This document shows, piece after piece, positions 51,775-62,000 of a stretch of DNA of 62,000 bases (within the stretch, counting starts at the first letter, position 1; each line of letters begins with the position of its first letter). Below the pieces are notes generated by a model. That model saw only the letters and a list, made by a program, of their open reading frames with translations, was not told the origin of the DNA and searched no databases. A program made the position numbers and the translations under genes. The stretch is from Mesostigma viride (taxonomy: Eukaryota; Streptophyta; Mesostigmatophyceae; Mesostigmatales; Mesostigmataceae): the NCBI GenBank assembly GCA_009746045.1, contig RPFO01000065.1:1461424-1523423 (forward strand), written 5' to 3'.

Positions 51775-54131
51775 TCATGTTGGGGCTTGTGATAAACGTC
51801 TAACGTCGCCCAAACATATCATCGTGGCCTGCCTTGCCACACCCCCCTGCTCCCGGCGATCATCCATGGCTGCACTGAGCAGCCGCCGGACCTGAAGCTG
51901 CCCCTTGGAGTATCCGTGGAAATCAAAGAAGTCCTTCATGATCCCGATCATCTCCTTGATCTCGGACCAATCAGACAAGGCGCCCCGTGTCATTGCCAAT
52001 GCAGACACGGCAGTTGGCTCCTCCTCATCAACATCCACCACTTCAGTGATGGCAATTTCTTGGGAAGCAGCATCCACCGCAGACTCAGCCTCGTACTCCT
52101 CCACCGCCTCGTTCAAAACGGCGAGTTGTTCCTCGGGGTCATCTTCCTGCACCACCCATGCCTGGACCGGCGCAGTCAAGCGCTCCAGGGACACATCCTT
52201 CTGCACTTTCCCAAATTCATCCGTGCGGACACACAAGTTGTCCACCAAGATGGCGGGCATACGTGAGGCATTGGTGCCGAGGTGTACCCCATCAGGCAAG
52301 GCCATGTTGGCCATCATGGCCAGTGACGATGTTTGAAACGAAATTGTCCACGGGATCCTCCTCCGTCTGCCCATCCCACAAGTCAATCGCATCAGCCATG
52401 TGGACATCTTGCGTGCCAGCAGCGGCGGGCGCGGGCGCGCAGGCAGCGGCGGGCGCGGGCTCGCAGGCAGCGGCGGGCGCGGGCGCGGAGGCAGCGGCGG
52501 GCGCGGGCGCGTAGGCAGCGGCGGGTGCGGGCGCGCAGGCAGCGGCGGGCGCGGGCGCGTGGGCAGCGGCGAGCGCGGGCTCGCAGGCATGCAGCACCGG
52601 GCGCGGGCTCGCAGGCAGTGGCATTGCTAGCAGCGGGGGGGGGCGGGCGCGGGCGCAGAGGCAGCTGCACGGCGCTGCCACTTGAGGCTCATGCTCTTAA
52701 GCCTCTCGTTGTGGACCGCAGGCAGGCACTCCGCCTTGATCCAGCGGTTGATGATAATCTCCTTGGTCAGCTTGCCCCACTGGGCGGTCGCCATCTCAGC
52801 CATGTCCTGGAGATGGGGTGCGTTACCCTCAGCAATTGCCCCTTGCAGCCGCGGCGTGCATGCTCGCCCATCTTGCGCACCGCCTCCCAGTTCTCAATCA
52901 CCATGGAGAGCCGGTTCACGTAGTCGTACTTGCATGTACCCGACCTTGAGCGCGGCGATGATCCCCTGGTCCGCGGGCTGGTGGACCGAGGTCAGGTTGG
53001 GCGGGAGGAGCTTGACCATGATATGAGGATCCGAGTTGCGCACAACGTGCGCTGGGCAGTTGTCCCACATAAGCAAGATGGGGCGAGACGTGAACCGCCT
53101 GACTGTGGGCACAAACACTGTGTCCAACCACAGCTGTGCCACAGCCTCGTCTACCCACGCATTCTTCTGGTGCATGTACGGGGTAGGGCAGGGGCCCACA
53201 AGTCTGAACACTTCGGGGCGCTCAGGCTTGCCGATTATAGTCAGCGGCACCTTGACGCTCCCCGTCGCATCCGTGCAGACGATGACGGTGACGCGGTTCT
53301 TGGCCTTCTGCGCCTTCGAACCACGAGTGGTCTTGCCCCTTGTTGCGACCTCGCTCTTCAGCATGTAGCTGGTTGATGGCAGGGCTTTGAAAGCGATTCC
53401 GGACTCATCCATGTTGAAGATGCAGTCGAGATCAAACGCATCCAGGCCCTCCCTGAACTTGTCCATTGCCACAACGGCCGCAGCCATGTCTACGTCACCA
53501 GCCTCACCATGCAGGTAGGTGCTCACGATTGATGCCCGTCCTCTTGCACATTCGGCAGAACCACCCATTGCTAGGCGCCCACTCGGTCTCGGTAATGGTC
53601 GTTGTACCATTCTCGCCTGCCTTCTCGACCTTGATGGTAATGCCGAGCGCCTTGGCAAGCTTCCTCGCCTTCTCCATAACCATGCGCTGCGTGACGCCCA
53701 GCTTCGTCTCGGCGAACAGGCTCCTGCACAAGCCAACGTATTGTAATAGGCCCTCATCCAGTGCGCCCATCTTCGGGTCCAGATGCCGGATGCGCTGGGC
53801 GGTGCCGGCCGGCGTGCCCGTCTCGATCGCTTTGGTGATCCTCGGCAGCTGCGATTTTGCCAATTGCAGACGCCGAGCAGTTGTGCTCCCTGCCAAGCTC
53901 GGCCTTCATCTTGCCATTCTTCAGCTCTTGCAGTATTTGGTAGCGCTGCTCAATGCTGAACTTGCCCTTGCCACCTGCCTTAGCCCCCTCAGTGTCCCAT
54001 TTTTGCTTTTTCTCAGCTGTAGCTCCCGGCAGCAACGCATGCCATCGTTCAGCGAGACTGGTTGTGGCCTCAACGATCTTGTCTTTGCCCTTCTGTGGTG
54101 CATTCGGCATGATGGAGGTAATTTCCGGCAA
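51775..54131 (-). pseudogene. pogo/Tigger-like DDE transposase, broken
   Basis: Minus order: an N-terminal helix-turn-helix (KGKFSIEQRYQILQELKNGK ... NCSASAIGKI, 54,030-53,850); a second, CENP-B-like helix-turn-helix ending NGWFCRMCKRTGIN (about 53,540); then the DDE domain with FNMDESGI, LLMWDNCPAH and HQPADQGII (53,420-52,960; 30 residues between the second and third Asp). After a frameshift near 52,935 the next frame reads YVNRLSMVIENWEAVRKMG. A Gly/Ala-Pro-rich repeat (52,425-52,630) and an acidic C-terminal region ending near 51,775 follow. Pogo transposases cut and paste at TA sites. The three acidic residues are intact, but at least three frameshifts argue for a dead copy. Confidence 0.85.
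52425..52640. repeat. GC-rich tandem repeat inside the transposase gene
   Basis: About ten 21-24-bp units of the type GCAGGCAGCGGCGGGCGCGG. In the transposase frame it reads Pro/Ala-rich (PAPAAACA). Confidence 0.9.
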
Positions 54132-54449
54132 GATGTCTCAATTACAGACCCTGCATGGTCGTGGATTCTTATGTACCGCAGCCCGCAGGCTGCAAAACTG
54201 AACTTGTAAGGTTGCATTCGCGCTACTCACCTAAGCCAGCGGGCGGGGAAATTTGCGCGCCAGTGGGGCTTGCGTATTTTGCCGCCTAAAATCACGTAGC
54301 GGGGCAGGACTTGGCGAAAAATGGCCACCTGCGCGGCCAAAAATGGCCTGACACTTACAAATTGGGCCATACCCGGGTTAATTTGCGATGGCCTCCATGC
54401 TTAACTTGCGGTCGTCCCCCGAACTTCGGCGCCGCACAAACTTCGGCGC

Positions 54450-54508
54450 CGCAACTTAACGCGGGAACGCAACCTTAAGAAACGCAACTTAACGCGGGAA
54501 TGACTGTA
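54450..54508 (-). repeat. Probable pogo-element terminal repeat
   Basis: On the minus strand, TA then CAGTCATTCCCGCGTTAAGT, with TTCCCGCGTTAAGTTGCG repeated about 32 bases further in. CAG ends next to TA and GTTAAGTT repeats are typical of pogo/Tigger termini. No partner end was found near 51.6-51.8 kb. Confidence 0.55.
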
Positions 54509-54593
54509 CATTCTTTTGGACCCAAACCAAAAAAGTTATTCCGCAAGATAATGAGGACTTGGCGTGGAGTGCCACGATAGGGTGCAAAAAGAT

Positions 54594-54692
54594 TGCGTCG
54601 TCCGGGAATCGAACCCGGGCCTGGCCCGATCAGCGTCCAGCGGTTCCTGACCTGTTTGGCAGGGGCCTATCTTACCACTAGACTAACGACGC
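54594..54692 (-). tRNA. trnG-GCC: tRNA-Gly(GCC) with anticodon-loop intron
   Basis: Acceptor stem GCGTCGT pairs perfectly with ACGACGC, and A is the discriminator. The D-arm contains TAGTCTAGTGGTAAGA (A box). The anticodon stem GGCCC/GGGCC brackets the loop CTGCCAA with anticodon GCC. The T-arm CCGGGTTCGATTCCCGG is perfect (B box). About 28 bases (ACAGGTCAGG...GCTGATC) separate the loop from the 3' anticodon stem at the canonical 37/38 position, so this is a nuclear tRNA needing tRNA splicing. CCA is not encoded. Confidence 0.96.
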
Positions 54693-56260
54693 GTTGAAAG
54701 ATGATGCCACGGTTGCGAACTTTGTTGTATATATTCGCAATGGGACTTTCACGCAACTGCTAAAATTGCTCCAAATGTGAGCGGGGTCCTGGCGGTGCAA
54801 GCCGTCATCCGATGGCGACCGGCTTGTCGACAACAAGGTTGCCCCCCCGAAATGCCTGCCATACCCGGGTAGGTATAGGTACGCTAAGCATGAGCTAGCA
54901 GCTAATTGCTTTGCCCAAAATGGAAATTGCGGTTTGCTTGCAGCAAATGTAAGCAAAACATCACATCAAATTTTGCTTGCTATCCAGCATCAAATCGTAG
55001 CGCGAAGGGCATCAACAGATAATTTACTAAGAAGCCAAGGCACTTAATATTTTTCCTTTCTGTGTAGCCTCTGACCCAAAAAGGGTTGCTCACCGGCTAT
55101 GCTGATTTTGATAGGACTGTCCAGGCTACAGAGAAGGTACCATTCGTCGGGTGCGAGCCTCCCTCCTGAGCACCTGCACCTTTCTGACCGTGCATGCTAG
55201 CACCTTAACCCGCCCAAGCGCTGGGTGGCCTTGTCAATGGGGCACGCGGCTGCCCATAAAATTGCCCCATGGATGCACAAAAATGCTGACGTTCCGTGCC
55301 ATGTCTCTATATAGGTTTTGTTTTTTGTTAATGAATGAAACAAACCAGAATGTAGGGAATTCCTCACATGCGTGTAAGGTACCACGTGTGCAAGGCGCCA
55401 GGCTAAAGGGCACCGCTACGTAAAGACTAGGTACAGGGATGGACTGAGGGTTCTCCCAACTGTAGTTGTGAGGCTTCGACAAACAATATGCCGATGATCT
55501 CTCCACCATAGTTTAGAAGCAAGTTTGGTGTTGGTTGCACTAGCATGCTTATTCAATAGGTTCCTTGAGGTCTTTGGGGTTTTGGTACAATCATGAAAGG
55601 CTTGAGAAGAAGCAACGAATCGATTAACTCTATGCAAACGTGTATGCACGTGACCAGTACACCGTCGTGCTATTATAAACAAGCTTCCGTGCACTCATGC
55701 TATACCCTGGCATCCAACAGGCATGAGATCTCAACCATTATGAGTTGCATGTTCAAATGGCGCATAATAAAGTGCATGCAGCATCACGAGCTGACCATCA
55801 GCCAAACCATTTTCTCTAACTTTGCCCTTCTACCTTCTGTCGGCTATAGCATGGCAATAGCTCTCGTGAATACGCTGCCCATCACGGTCTTCCGCCTCCA
55901 GCTAATTCTAAGTGAGACAGCTAATGTGATCTAATCCATGTTTTACTTGACGACCCTCGAAATAACTTCAGGTTGGGCATGCCGAGCCAGAGAAAGGTTT
56001 CATGCACGGGGCTCCGGGAGAGGCCAGAATATTCTCCCAATGCGGCGCGCCTCTAAATGTGTTCCCAGCCTATCCCTGGGCTCTGGACCCTTGGGCAGCC
56101 TTACTGCATCAGTGCATCTAACATGCTTTTGCTATGCCGAAGCTTTATTGCACCCACAGTTGCGCCCGCACCATGATGCGGAGAGAGCGTATGTGGCCTG
56201 CCCACTTAATTAGGGCAGTGAGAGAAGCTAGGGCGCCCTCCCTCCTTCTCATTGTGTATA
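54693..56260. other. No gene seen
   Basis: AT-rich intergenic DNA with no recognisable domain, RNA or element. Confidence 0.4.
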
Positions 56261-56299
56261 GGGGTTCAAGGTACCTTTATTAATTGGTACCCACACGTG

Positions 56300-56490
56300 A
56301 TAGTAAATTAATGGATGAGGCTCAACCTTGGCCGGGGATGTAAACCATTCATTAAATTAAACTATAACATGACTCTGTTTGGAGATCATGTAGCACGTAT
56401 TCCATTGCTGGTGGGTGGGGGTGAGCGGAGCCGCGAAAACGAGCTAAGCTGACTCAATAATCTAATCTAGGCTACCAAGGGGGTTGTGGG
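56300..56490 (-). mobile_element. LINE 3' end (RT family), minus strand
   Basis: Minus: TAGATTAGATTATT-like, GCTCGTTTTCGCGGC, GTGCTACATGATCTCCAAAC, AGAGTCATGTTATAG, then TTTAATTTAAT. Same 3' region as at 47.33-47.47 kb. Confidence 0.7.
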
Positions 56491-56499
56491 TTAATTAAC

Positions 56500-57790
56500 T
56501 AATTAATTAATAGACACGTGACTGCGTCACGTGAGCATAAGTCCTCAGTGGGAGGGGAACATGGGATGGAATGGATGGTGTAAGCTATCGAGGTCCTAGT
56601 TACAGGGGTGTGGGCACCTCGGCCCGAATCGTTATGAATGCCATACGCGGTCACACGCGGAGCCCCCACAGACTTGGGGGTGGTCTCCTTCATCACTACT
56701 TGCCATCTATCCTTGCGTACCACCTGCCTCCATATTACAGACAAACCAGGAGGCTGCCCGGGGGTGAGCCCGTCACATCTAGTGTAGCACATGTCCATGC
56801 CGAGTCTATCACGAAAAGTCCACGGGTGGCGGCCCTGCCGCGCGCGGCCTGGGGCACGCCAGGTGAGGACATATCGCCCAGGCTGGGCGGGCTTGGTGCC
56901 AGCTAGTCTATCTGATGTGTCTACCTGATCTGTGCCGGTCAGGTGCCCGGCTAGGCCCAGGCGCCTGTGCCTAATGATGTGGGAAACATAGGGCAAATCA
57001 GCGTACAAATCCTCATTACTACATAATGTGCAAACCAAAAAAAAAGGGGATGTTAAGGGCCCTGCCTTGCGCAGCATCTTGGTGACGTTGCCGTCGAGTC
57101 AATGCTCCAGCTCCTGCGTCAGTGTCCAGGTCTCGGTGCCATATAGGTCAGGATCGTCAGAATGACGACCTTGAAGAGGTCACGCTTGACGATCCGGGGT
57201 AGGGCGGGGTTGCTCCACCAGCGGCGGTGGTCATGGAGTCGCGCCCACGCCATGCCGATCCGTGTCGTCAGGTCGTCCTCGCAGTCGGTAAGTTAACTGC
57301 CGAGCAGCTTGAAGTGGCCTGAAGTATAGGGTAGTTGACCTCGGTGTCGTCTAAGAGGCGGAGTGTGGGTGGGGGCCCTGCCATGCCGAGGGCCAGGGCC
57401 TCCGTTTTGGGGCTAATTTCTAGACCAACCGCCCGAGCCTCGAGCGCCAGGCAGTCCAGCCAAAGTTGGGCAGACTCCGGCTTCTCGATGAGCGTGACGT
57501 CGTCGGCATAAATGAGGTCAGCTAGTAAATTCTGCTTGTTAGTCGGCCCCCCTTCTCCAAGCTCGTTCGTGATCGCTAGGCCAGGGGCACGGCCTGCAAT
57601 GCTAGCAAAGCGAGCACGTGCCTGCATGGCGCGTAACATAATCCACTACAATAATAAACAGGTACGGCGACAGGACGCAACCCTGCCAGACGCCGGTCTG
57701 CAGTGGGCATGGCGGGGTAAAGCCGTGTTGAGTGCGCACCGAAGTGGTCGACTCCTCATACAGCGTGCGGATGACGGTAGCTCCCCATGG
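56500..57790 (-). mobile_element. LINE, 5'-truncated, CACGTGAC-hairpin class
   Basis: The minus-strand copy runs from the RT domain to the hairpin CACGTGACGCAGTCACGTG at 56,514-56,532 and a (TTAA)n tail at 56,491-56,510. The head meets the 5' end of the ORF1-only LINE near 57,820. Confidence 0.85.
56510..57785 (-). pseudogene. Reverse transcriptase C-terminal half, frameshifted
   Basis: Reads VIRTLYEESTTSVRTQHGFT, motif B' GVWQGCVLSPYLFIIVVD (57,706-57,650), catalytic YADD near 57,500-57,512, AVGLEISPKTEALALG, then after frameshifts the connection domain and a C-terminal segment (YVSHIIRHRRLGLAGHLTGT ... RDRLGMDMCYTR ... VRKDRWQVVMKETTPKSVGA). It is related to the 44.5-46.3 kb RT, including the unusual GVWQG. 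Not functional. Confidence 0.85.
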
Positions 57791-57824
57791 ATTAAACTGT
57801 GCTACAGCCTATCCAGGACACGAG

Positions 57825-59835
57825 CCACGAGCCACGAGGTAGCCATGGCTGACGGCGGCGCTCATAACTTTCCCGTTTGAGCACCGACTTTAGCCGTGAA
57901 TATCACAATCGACGCGTCTTTCTACGACGCACATGCTGATATAATTTTCCAAAGCTATTACGCAATAGACGATGAGCAAACGCCTCTCGACGCAACGCAG
58001 CCTGGCGGCTGCGCTCAGCAATGAAAATACGTCTGCAGACCCGGCTGCAGCTTCGCCAACCGGCCCAGAAGGCAGCGGCGCCACTAGCCAAGCTCTAGTG
58101 GTCGCCCAGCCCCCTGCTGAGCCCGCCTCGCCAGCAGCGTCGCCTGAACCCAAGCGCAGTCGCCCTGCCGAGCCGAGCTGGGTCGAGATCGAATTTGTAG
58201 CCGAAGCCCGCCAGCCCGAGTTCTTCGACAAGTTTACCGAGGAACGCATCCTGGGCTGCGTGTTTTTTGGATCACACGCCTCGCTTGTTGAATTGTGCAA
58301 GCAGCTCTTCATCCGAGGTCGCCTCTTTGATCCTCGCCTGAATCGCGTCTCCTCTTTCGACCACTTTCCCAGCCTCCGCCGCCCCCACCTCCAGGAATTC
58401 GCTCTCTTTTCCCTCCTTGGACGCTCCATCGCGGAGCTTTGGCCCCCAAAGCCCCTCACCACCACCTTAACCGAATCCTCCATCCGCTCACTCCTCCAGG
58501 AGGCCCTCGAGCAGCACGTGGCCCCCATCGCAGCAGATGTGGCGGTCATGGGCAGCACGCTGGCTGCCGAGCTCCCCCTCCTCTCCACCGCCACCTCCAC
58601 CATCTCCACCGCCACCTCCAACCTCCTCGCCTCCTCCACCGCCACCACCTCCACCTCCGACGCCATCACCGCCCAGCTCCGTGACATCGACCAGCATCTT
58701 AAGGACAACGCCATCGCTATCGAGGTTCTGCAGAACACCGCAGGCCTCACCGCCCAGGCGGTGAAGGACATTGCCGCCAAGCCAGCCCCGGCTGGCCTGG
58801 CCGGCGATGCTCCTCCCATCACCACCTGGGCGGACATGCTTAAGCAACATACCACCTCCACCACCTCCGCCGTCGCAGCCCAGCTCCAACGGCAGACGCT
58901 TGACCTCCGCGAGGAGGCCGAGCTCGCCAAGCGCAGCCTCAACGTCATTGTCAAGAACTTCACATGCATGGAGGAAGGTGAGAATTCCGAGAAGCTTACG
59001 CGTGCGTTTGAGAGAGAAATCCTTGGTCGCATGGGCCTTAACGGTGAGATCGAGCTGGTCGCCCACCGCCTTCCCCGCGCGCGGGGTAAGGCAGGGCCGC
59101 CCCCGCTCCTTCTCACCTTTAAGGACCCCGGCGGCGGACAAGATTTCTTTTCTCAGACGCCGCAAGCGGCTCGAGATTAGACTCTCTTCACCCTTGACGA
59201 TCGACGACTTGACCCTGGCGCAGCAACAACGGCGACGGGAGCTATGGCCGACCTACCTCCAGCTCCGGCAGACCAAGGCGGGGCAGCCGGTGTACTGGAA
59301 GGGGGCGGCGCCCATCTACGTCGGCCACAACAAGGCCTGGCAGGCGACCCCCGCGGCCCCAGCGACGCCAGACGCCCCAGCTTAGGGGAATACAGCAGTA
59401 GTAGTGTAGAATAGATAGACCGTGGCCATGTACATGTACGCCTCCTAGAGGCACTATCCCAGCTAAGCCACGCGCTTTATTTAATCATGTACATGTGTGC
59501 CTATGATGTGCCACACTCCAGATGATGCCTAGTTTTATATAGTTATGCTGTGCCCATGCAGAGAGCTGCATGCTCTCTGCTGAGATGCCACGCTCTAGTT
59601 TTTGTATAGCCATGATGATCTTCCCCCCCACAGGCATGCTCCCCCCTTACCCGGGCATAGCGTGATAGACCATGAGGGTGCAGGTGCCCTGGTGCACCTA
59701 GAGCAGGGGTAGCTTACATTCCCACCCTTAATTGCATGAAGTAGCCTAGAATGTATTATAGGCCATATGCCCCTTCTCTGGGCTATGTGCTACATTTACT
59801 CCCAACGGAGTGATGTTGATAATTAATTAATTAAT
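57825..59835 (+). mobile_element. ORF1-only LINE, copy 2
   Basis: Starts GAGCCACGAGGTAGCCATGG, ORF1 at 57,972-59,385, then about 430 bases of 3' UTR, ACTCCCAACGGAGTGATGTT and an AATTAATTAATTAAT tail. Same structure and length as the 41.2-kb copy, again without RT. Confidence 0.85.
57972..59385 (+). CDS. LINE ORF1 protein, nearly intact (one frameshift)
   Basis: An open frame of 402 residues (57,972-59,180) encodes MSKRLSTQRSLAAALSNENT, a disordered Ser/Pro/Ala region with a basic patch PEPKRSRPAEP, and a helical region FFDKFTEERILGCVFFGSHA. Long Ala/Thr/Ser-rich helices at residues 170-260 and the coiled coil QLQRQTLDLREEAELAKRSL (residues about 295-330) follow, then an RNA-binding-like domain (ENSEKLTRAFEREILGRMGL, HRLPRARGK, PLLLTF). 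A one-base shift near 59,145 separates it from FLRRRKRLE, LAQQQRRRELWPTYLQLR and PVYWKGAA, ending at 59,385. ORF1 proteins of L1-type elements trimerise by the coiled coil and coat the element RNA. This is the best-preserved copy here. Confidence 0.82.
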
Positions 59836-59869
59836 GACGGTAGTAAGGGGAGTGGGGAACCCTGGGTAT

Positions 59870-60175
59870 TAATTAATTAATTAATTAATTAATTAATTAG
59901 GAACATAACTCCGTTGGGAGTATATGTAGCACATAGCCTTTGAGAAGGGGCATATGGCCTATAATACATTCTAAGCTACTTCCTGCAAGGGTGGGAATGT
60001 AAACGACACTTGCTCTAGTTGCACCAGGGCACCTGCACCCCCCAGAGTCTCGGGCAACACCCAGCTAAGGGGAGCCCGTCATAGGGGGGGAAGATCAGCA
60101 TAGCTATACCGGCGAGGGCTAGAGCGTGGCATCTCAGCAGAGAGCAACTCTCTGCATGGGCACATGTTACGAGCC
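59870..60175 (-). mobile_element. LINE 3' end, inverted tail-to-tail with copy 2
   Basis: Mirror image of 59.58-59.82 kb (TGCTCTCTGCTGAGATGCCA onwards on the minus strand). It ends ACTCCCAACGGAGTTATGTT and a (TTAA)n tail at 59,871-59,900. A short unique spacer separates the two tails. Confidence 0.85.
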
Positions 60176-60179
60176 GCAC

Positions 60180-60555
60180 CAGCGACTCCGAAAGATCCTA
60201 GTCTAGCGTGGGTTACGCCTGAATGGACCCGGAATCTGCTATCCGCCAGGACTACGGGAATGTAGCCAAATTCTAGCTAGTACGCGGAATTACTAGCTAG
60301 GCCGGCCCTAAATGCACAACTAGATAAATTATGCATGTACATGGAATGCACAAAGGGCGTTAATTTAATCTTCCCAGTAAAAGTCCTAAATTTAGGACCA
60401 AGTGGAATTAAAATATATATATTAAAAATATAATTACTTACAGCAGAGTGAAATCACTCAAACCAAAGCAAACGCCCAGCTATAAACCTATATACAGAGC
60501 CATGTCAAAGCTCTATACTACGATAAGACCAATGGAAACGCCTAACGGGAGGAAC
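60180..60555. other. No gene seen
   Basis: AT-rich; may be the 3' UTR of the element that follows on the minus strand. Confidence 0.35.
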
Positions 60556-62000
60556 CTAATAGCCCTGCTGCACCGCAAAATCAGCCCGCGTACGGCGGAG
60601 CATGATGTCAGCCATGGCCCGAGTCAGCGCCACCGACAAGCGCTGACGCCAATATGACGTCCAGGTCCGCGCCGACCATGGGGCCCGCTGGCCCTCCAGG
60701 TCCAGCCGGTCCTCCCGGAGCCGGCAACACTCCTTGAAGAAGGCGGAGGTCAGGGGCCCCATGGCCCCAAACTCCTCCAGGACAAAGGGCACCACACGAT
60801 GGTGCCCGACGTCGCCGTAGGCCAGGAGCTTGGCCCGCTCCGCCCGGTCCGCCGTGTAACCTGCCGTGAGGGAGGCCCCAGCCACGTGGCTAAGAGCCAA
60901 GGGCCGCGCCACCGAAACGTCAATAAGCAGATGCCGGCCACCCCCCTCAAAGTCCAGCACCACGATCGATGTCAGGCCGGTGGTTGGGGGAATAGAAGGC
61001 AGCGCCATCCGCATCCTCGGACCGGATGTTCGCGTGGGGGAAAACCGACCGAATCATGGCGAGCACCACCGTCAGGAGGACAGTGTGCAAATACAAATAC
61101 CAATTCTGATTCTGTTGGCCCCCCATGCAGGCAAGGTAGTGAGTCCCCGTGGGATCCAGCGGCTGCCCACAGCTACCACAAGGCCGCCCGGCCGGAACAA
61201 GAGGCTGCGGGGCAAATAGCTGGTGCCGGAGCGCCACCGAGTAGTGGCTGGGAGCCAAGGCGAATGGGGGGGCCATGGGAAGAGCACGAAGGTACGCCGA
61301 GCCCACACTCCGCAAGGAAAGCGAGAACAGCCACGCACGTCCCTGGGCGTTGAGGTCCGCGAAAAGAGCAATCCAATCAGCCGTGTGCAGAATACCCGCG
61401 TAGGTTTTCTGGTGTTTATCGATGACGCGAGCAGGGAATGCGGCGGGAGATTGAACGGAGGCGACCGAGGGAGTGCCGCGAGGGAGGTGGCGCTGTACCG
61501 CCTGAGCGGCACGGACGGGAGAACAGGCCTGCTGGATCTCAGCATAGGCCTCCTGGATGGCGGTGACGAAGGGCAAAGGGCTGCTGGGGTCCAGGAGGTC
61601 AGGCGCTGCCGTTGCCAAAAGGGGCAGGAGCCGGCAGCTTTCCGCCCACGACTGAGCGACGGAGCCCAAAAATGCTGCTGGGGCCAGCCGGGCGGCACGA
61701 GTCAGACCGCAGCCACCCATCCGTGCAGGCAGGGAGGCAATGCGAATAGCATGTGGCGGGAGGTCGGGGCCCGGGACCAGCTGCGCCAAGGCCGACTGGA
61801 TGCGTTCGTCGTGGCCCTCGGCGGCCAGCCGGACCTGAGCCGGAAGAGCGCCCCGGAGCCAGTGAACGACGCGAGGGTGAGCGCAAAACCACAGAAGCAG
61901 ACCCTTGGTCTGCGAATCATGAAGGCGCGCAATCAAGGGCAGTACCTCAGTGCGTGCCTCGAGGGCGGCCCGCAGAGCATCGATGACAAACGCGGGGTCG
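60556..62000 (-). pseudogene. Non-LTR retrotransposon C-terminus with CCHC knuckle and restriction-like endonuclease, partial
   Basis: The minus frame is open from the window end (DPAFVIDALRAALEARTEVL) to 60,947. It has helical repeats, a zinc knuckle CGSCGQPLDPTGTHYLAC (about 61,200-61,150) and then HRPDI. A one-base frameshift near 60,970 leads to VVLDFEGGGRHLLIDVSVAR, AKLLAYGDVGHHRVVPFVLE and a stop near 60,556. RPDI followed by LIDVSV fits a PD-(D/E)xK restriction-like endonuclease. A CCHC knuckle plus such a nuclease after RT is the design of early-branching (R2/CRE-like) LINEs, unlike the other LINEs here. The RT domain is outside the window. Confidence 0.7.

Overview
The window is nuclear DNA of a eukaryote, most likely a green-lineage alga. 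Three things support this. A two-exon gene encodes a complex III subunit 8 of the plant type. A many-exon gene encodes an EF-hand mitochondrial calcium uptake protein (MICU) with GT-AG introns. A nuclear tRNA-Gly carries an intron just 3' of the anticodon. No bacterial operons, CRISPR arrays or phage genes are visible. Genes are sparse and most of the window is transposon debris and tandem repeats.

Layout. 1-9 kb: a MYND zinc-finger gene, a decayed hAT transposon, LINE 3' ends, short truncated retroelements, the QCR8 gene and a small Cys-motif gene. 9-13.7 kb: one GC-rich orphan ORF in otherwise featureless DNA. 13.7-22.5 kb: nested mobile DNA, with a long (GGAC)n tract, two foldback elements, LINE ORF1 relics and a hAT element with perfect 8-bp target duplications inserted in a LINE ORF1. 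22.6-34.5 kb (possibly to 37.3 kb): the MICU-like gene on the minus strand, whose short exons are separated by introns filled with large tandem arrays. 38.2-39.4 kb: a coiled-coil gene on the plus strand. 40.3-47.5 kb: a (GGGT)n tract, an ORF1-only LINE, tandem repeats and a reverse-transcriptase LINE. 47.5-50.3 kb: no gene recognised. 50.3-54.7 kb: a LINE C-terminal relic, a pogo/Tigger-like transposase and tRNA-Gly(GCC). 56.3-60.2 kb: another RT LINE relic, a second ORF1-only LINE and inverted 3' ends. 60.5-62 kb: the C-terminus of a further non-LTR element with a CCHC knuckle and a restriction-like endonuclease, running off the window end.

Main themes. (1) The non-LTR elements end in a short hairpin followed by a (TTAA)n-type tail instead of poly(A); one hairpin class shows a compensatory base change. 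(2) Some LINE copies carry ORF1 joined directly to the 3' UTR with no reverse transcriptase, like mammalian HAL1. (3) Extremely short retro-insertions (20-37 bp) are bounded by target-site duplications. (4) In the MICU-like gene several intronic repeats contain copies of the neighbouring splice junction, so the repeats seem to have been seeded at exon edges. All calls come from reading the sequence; no database search was run.
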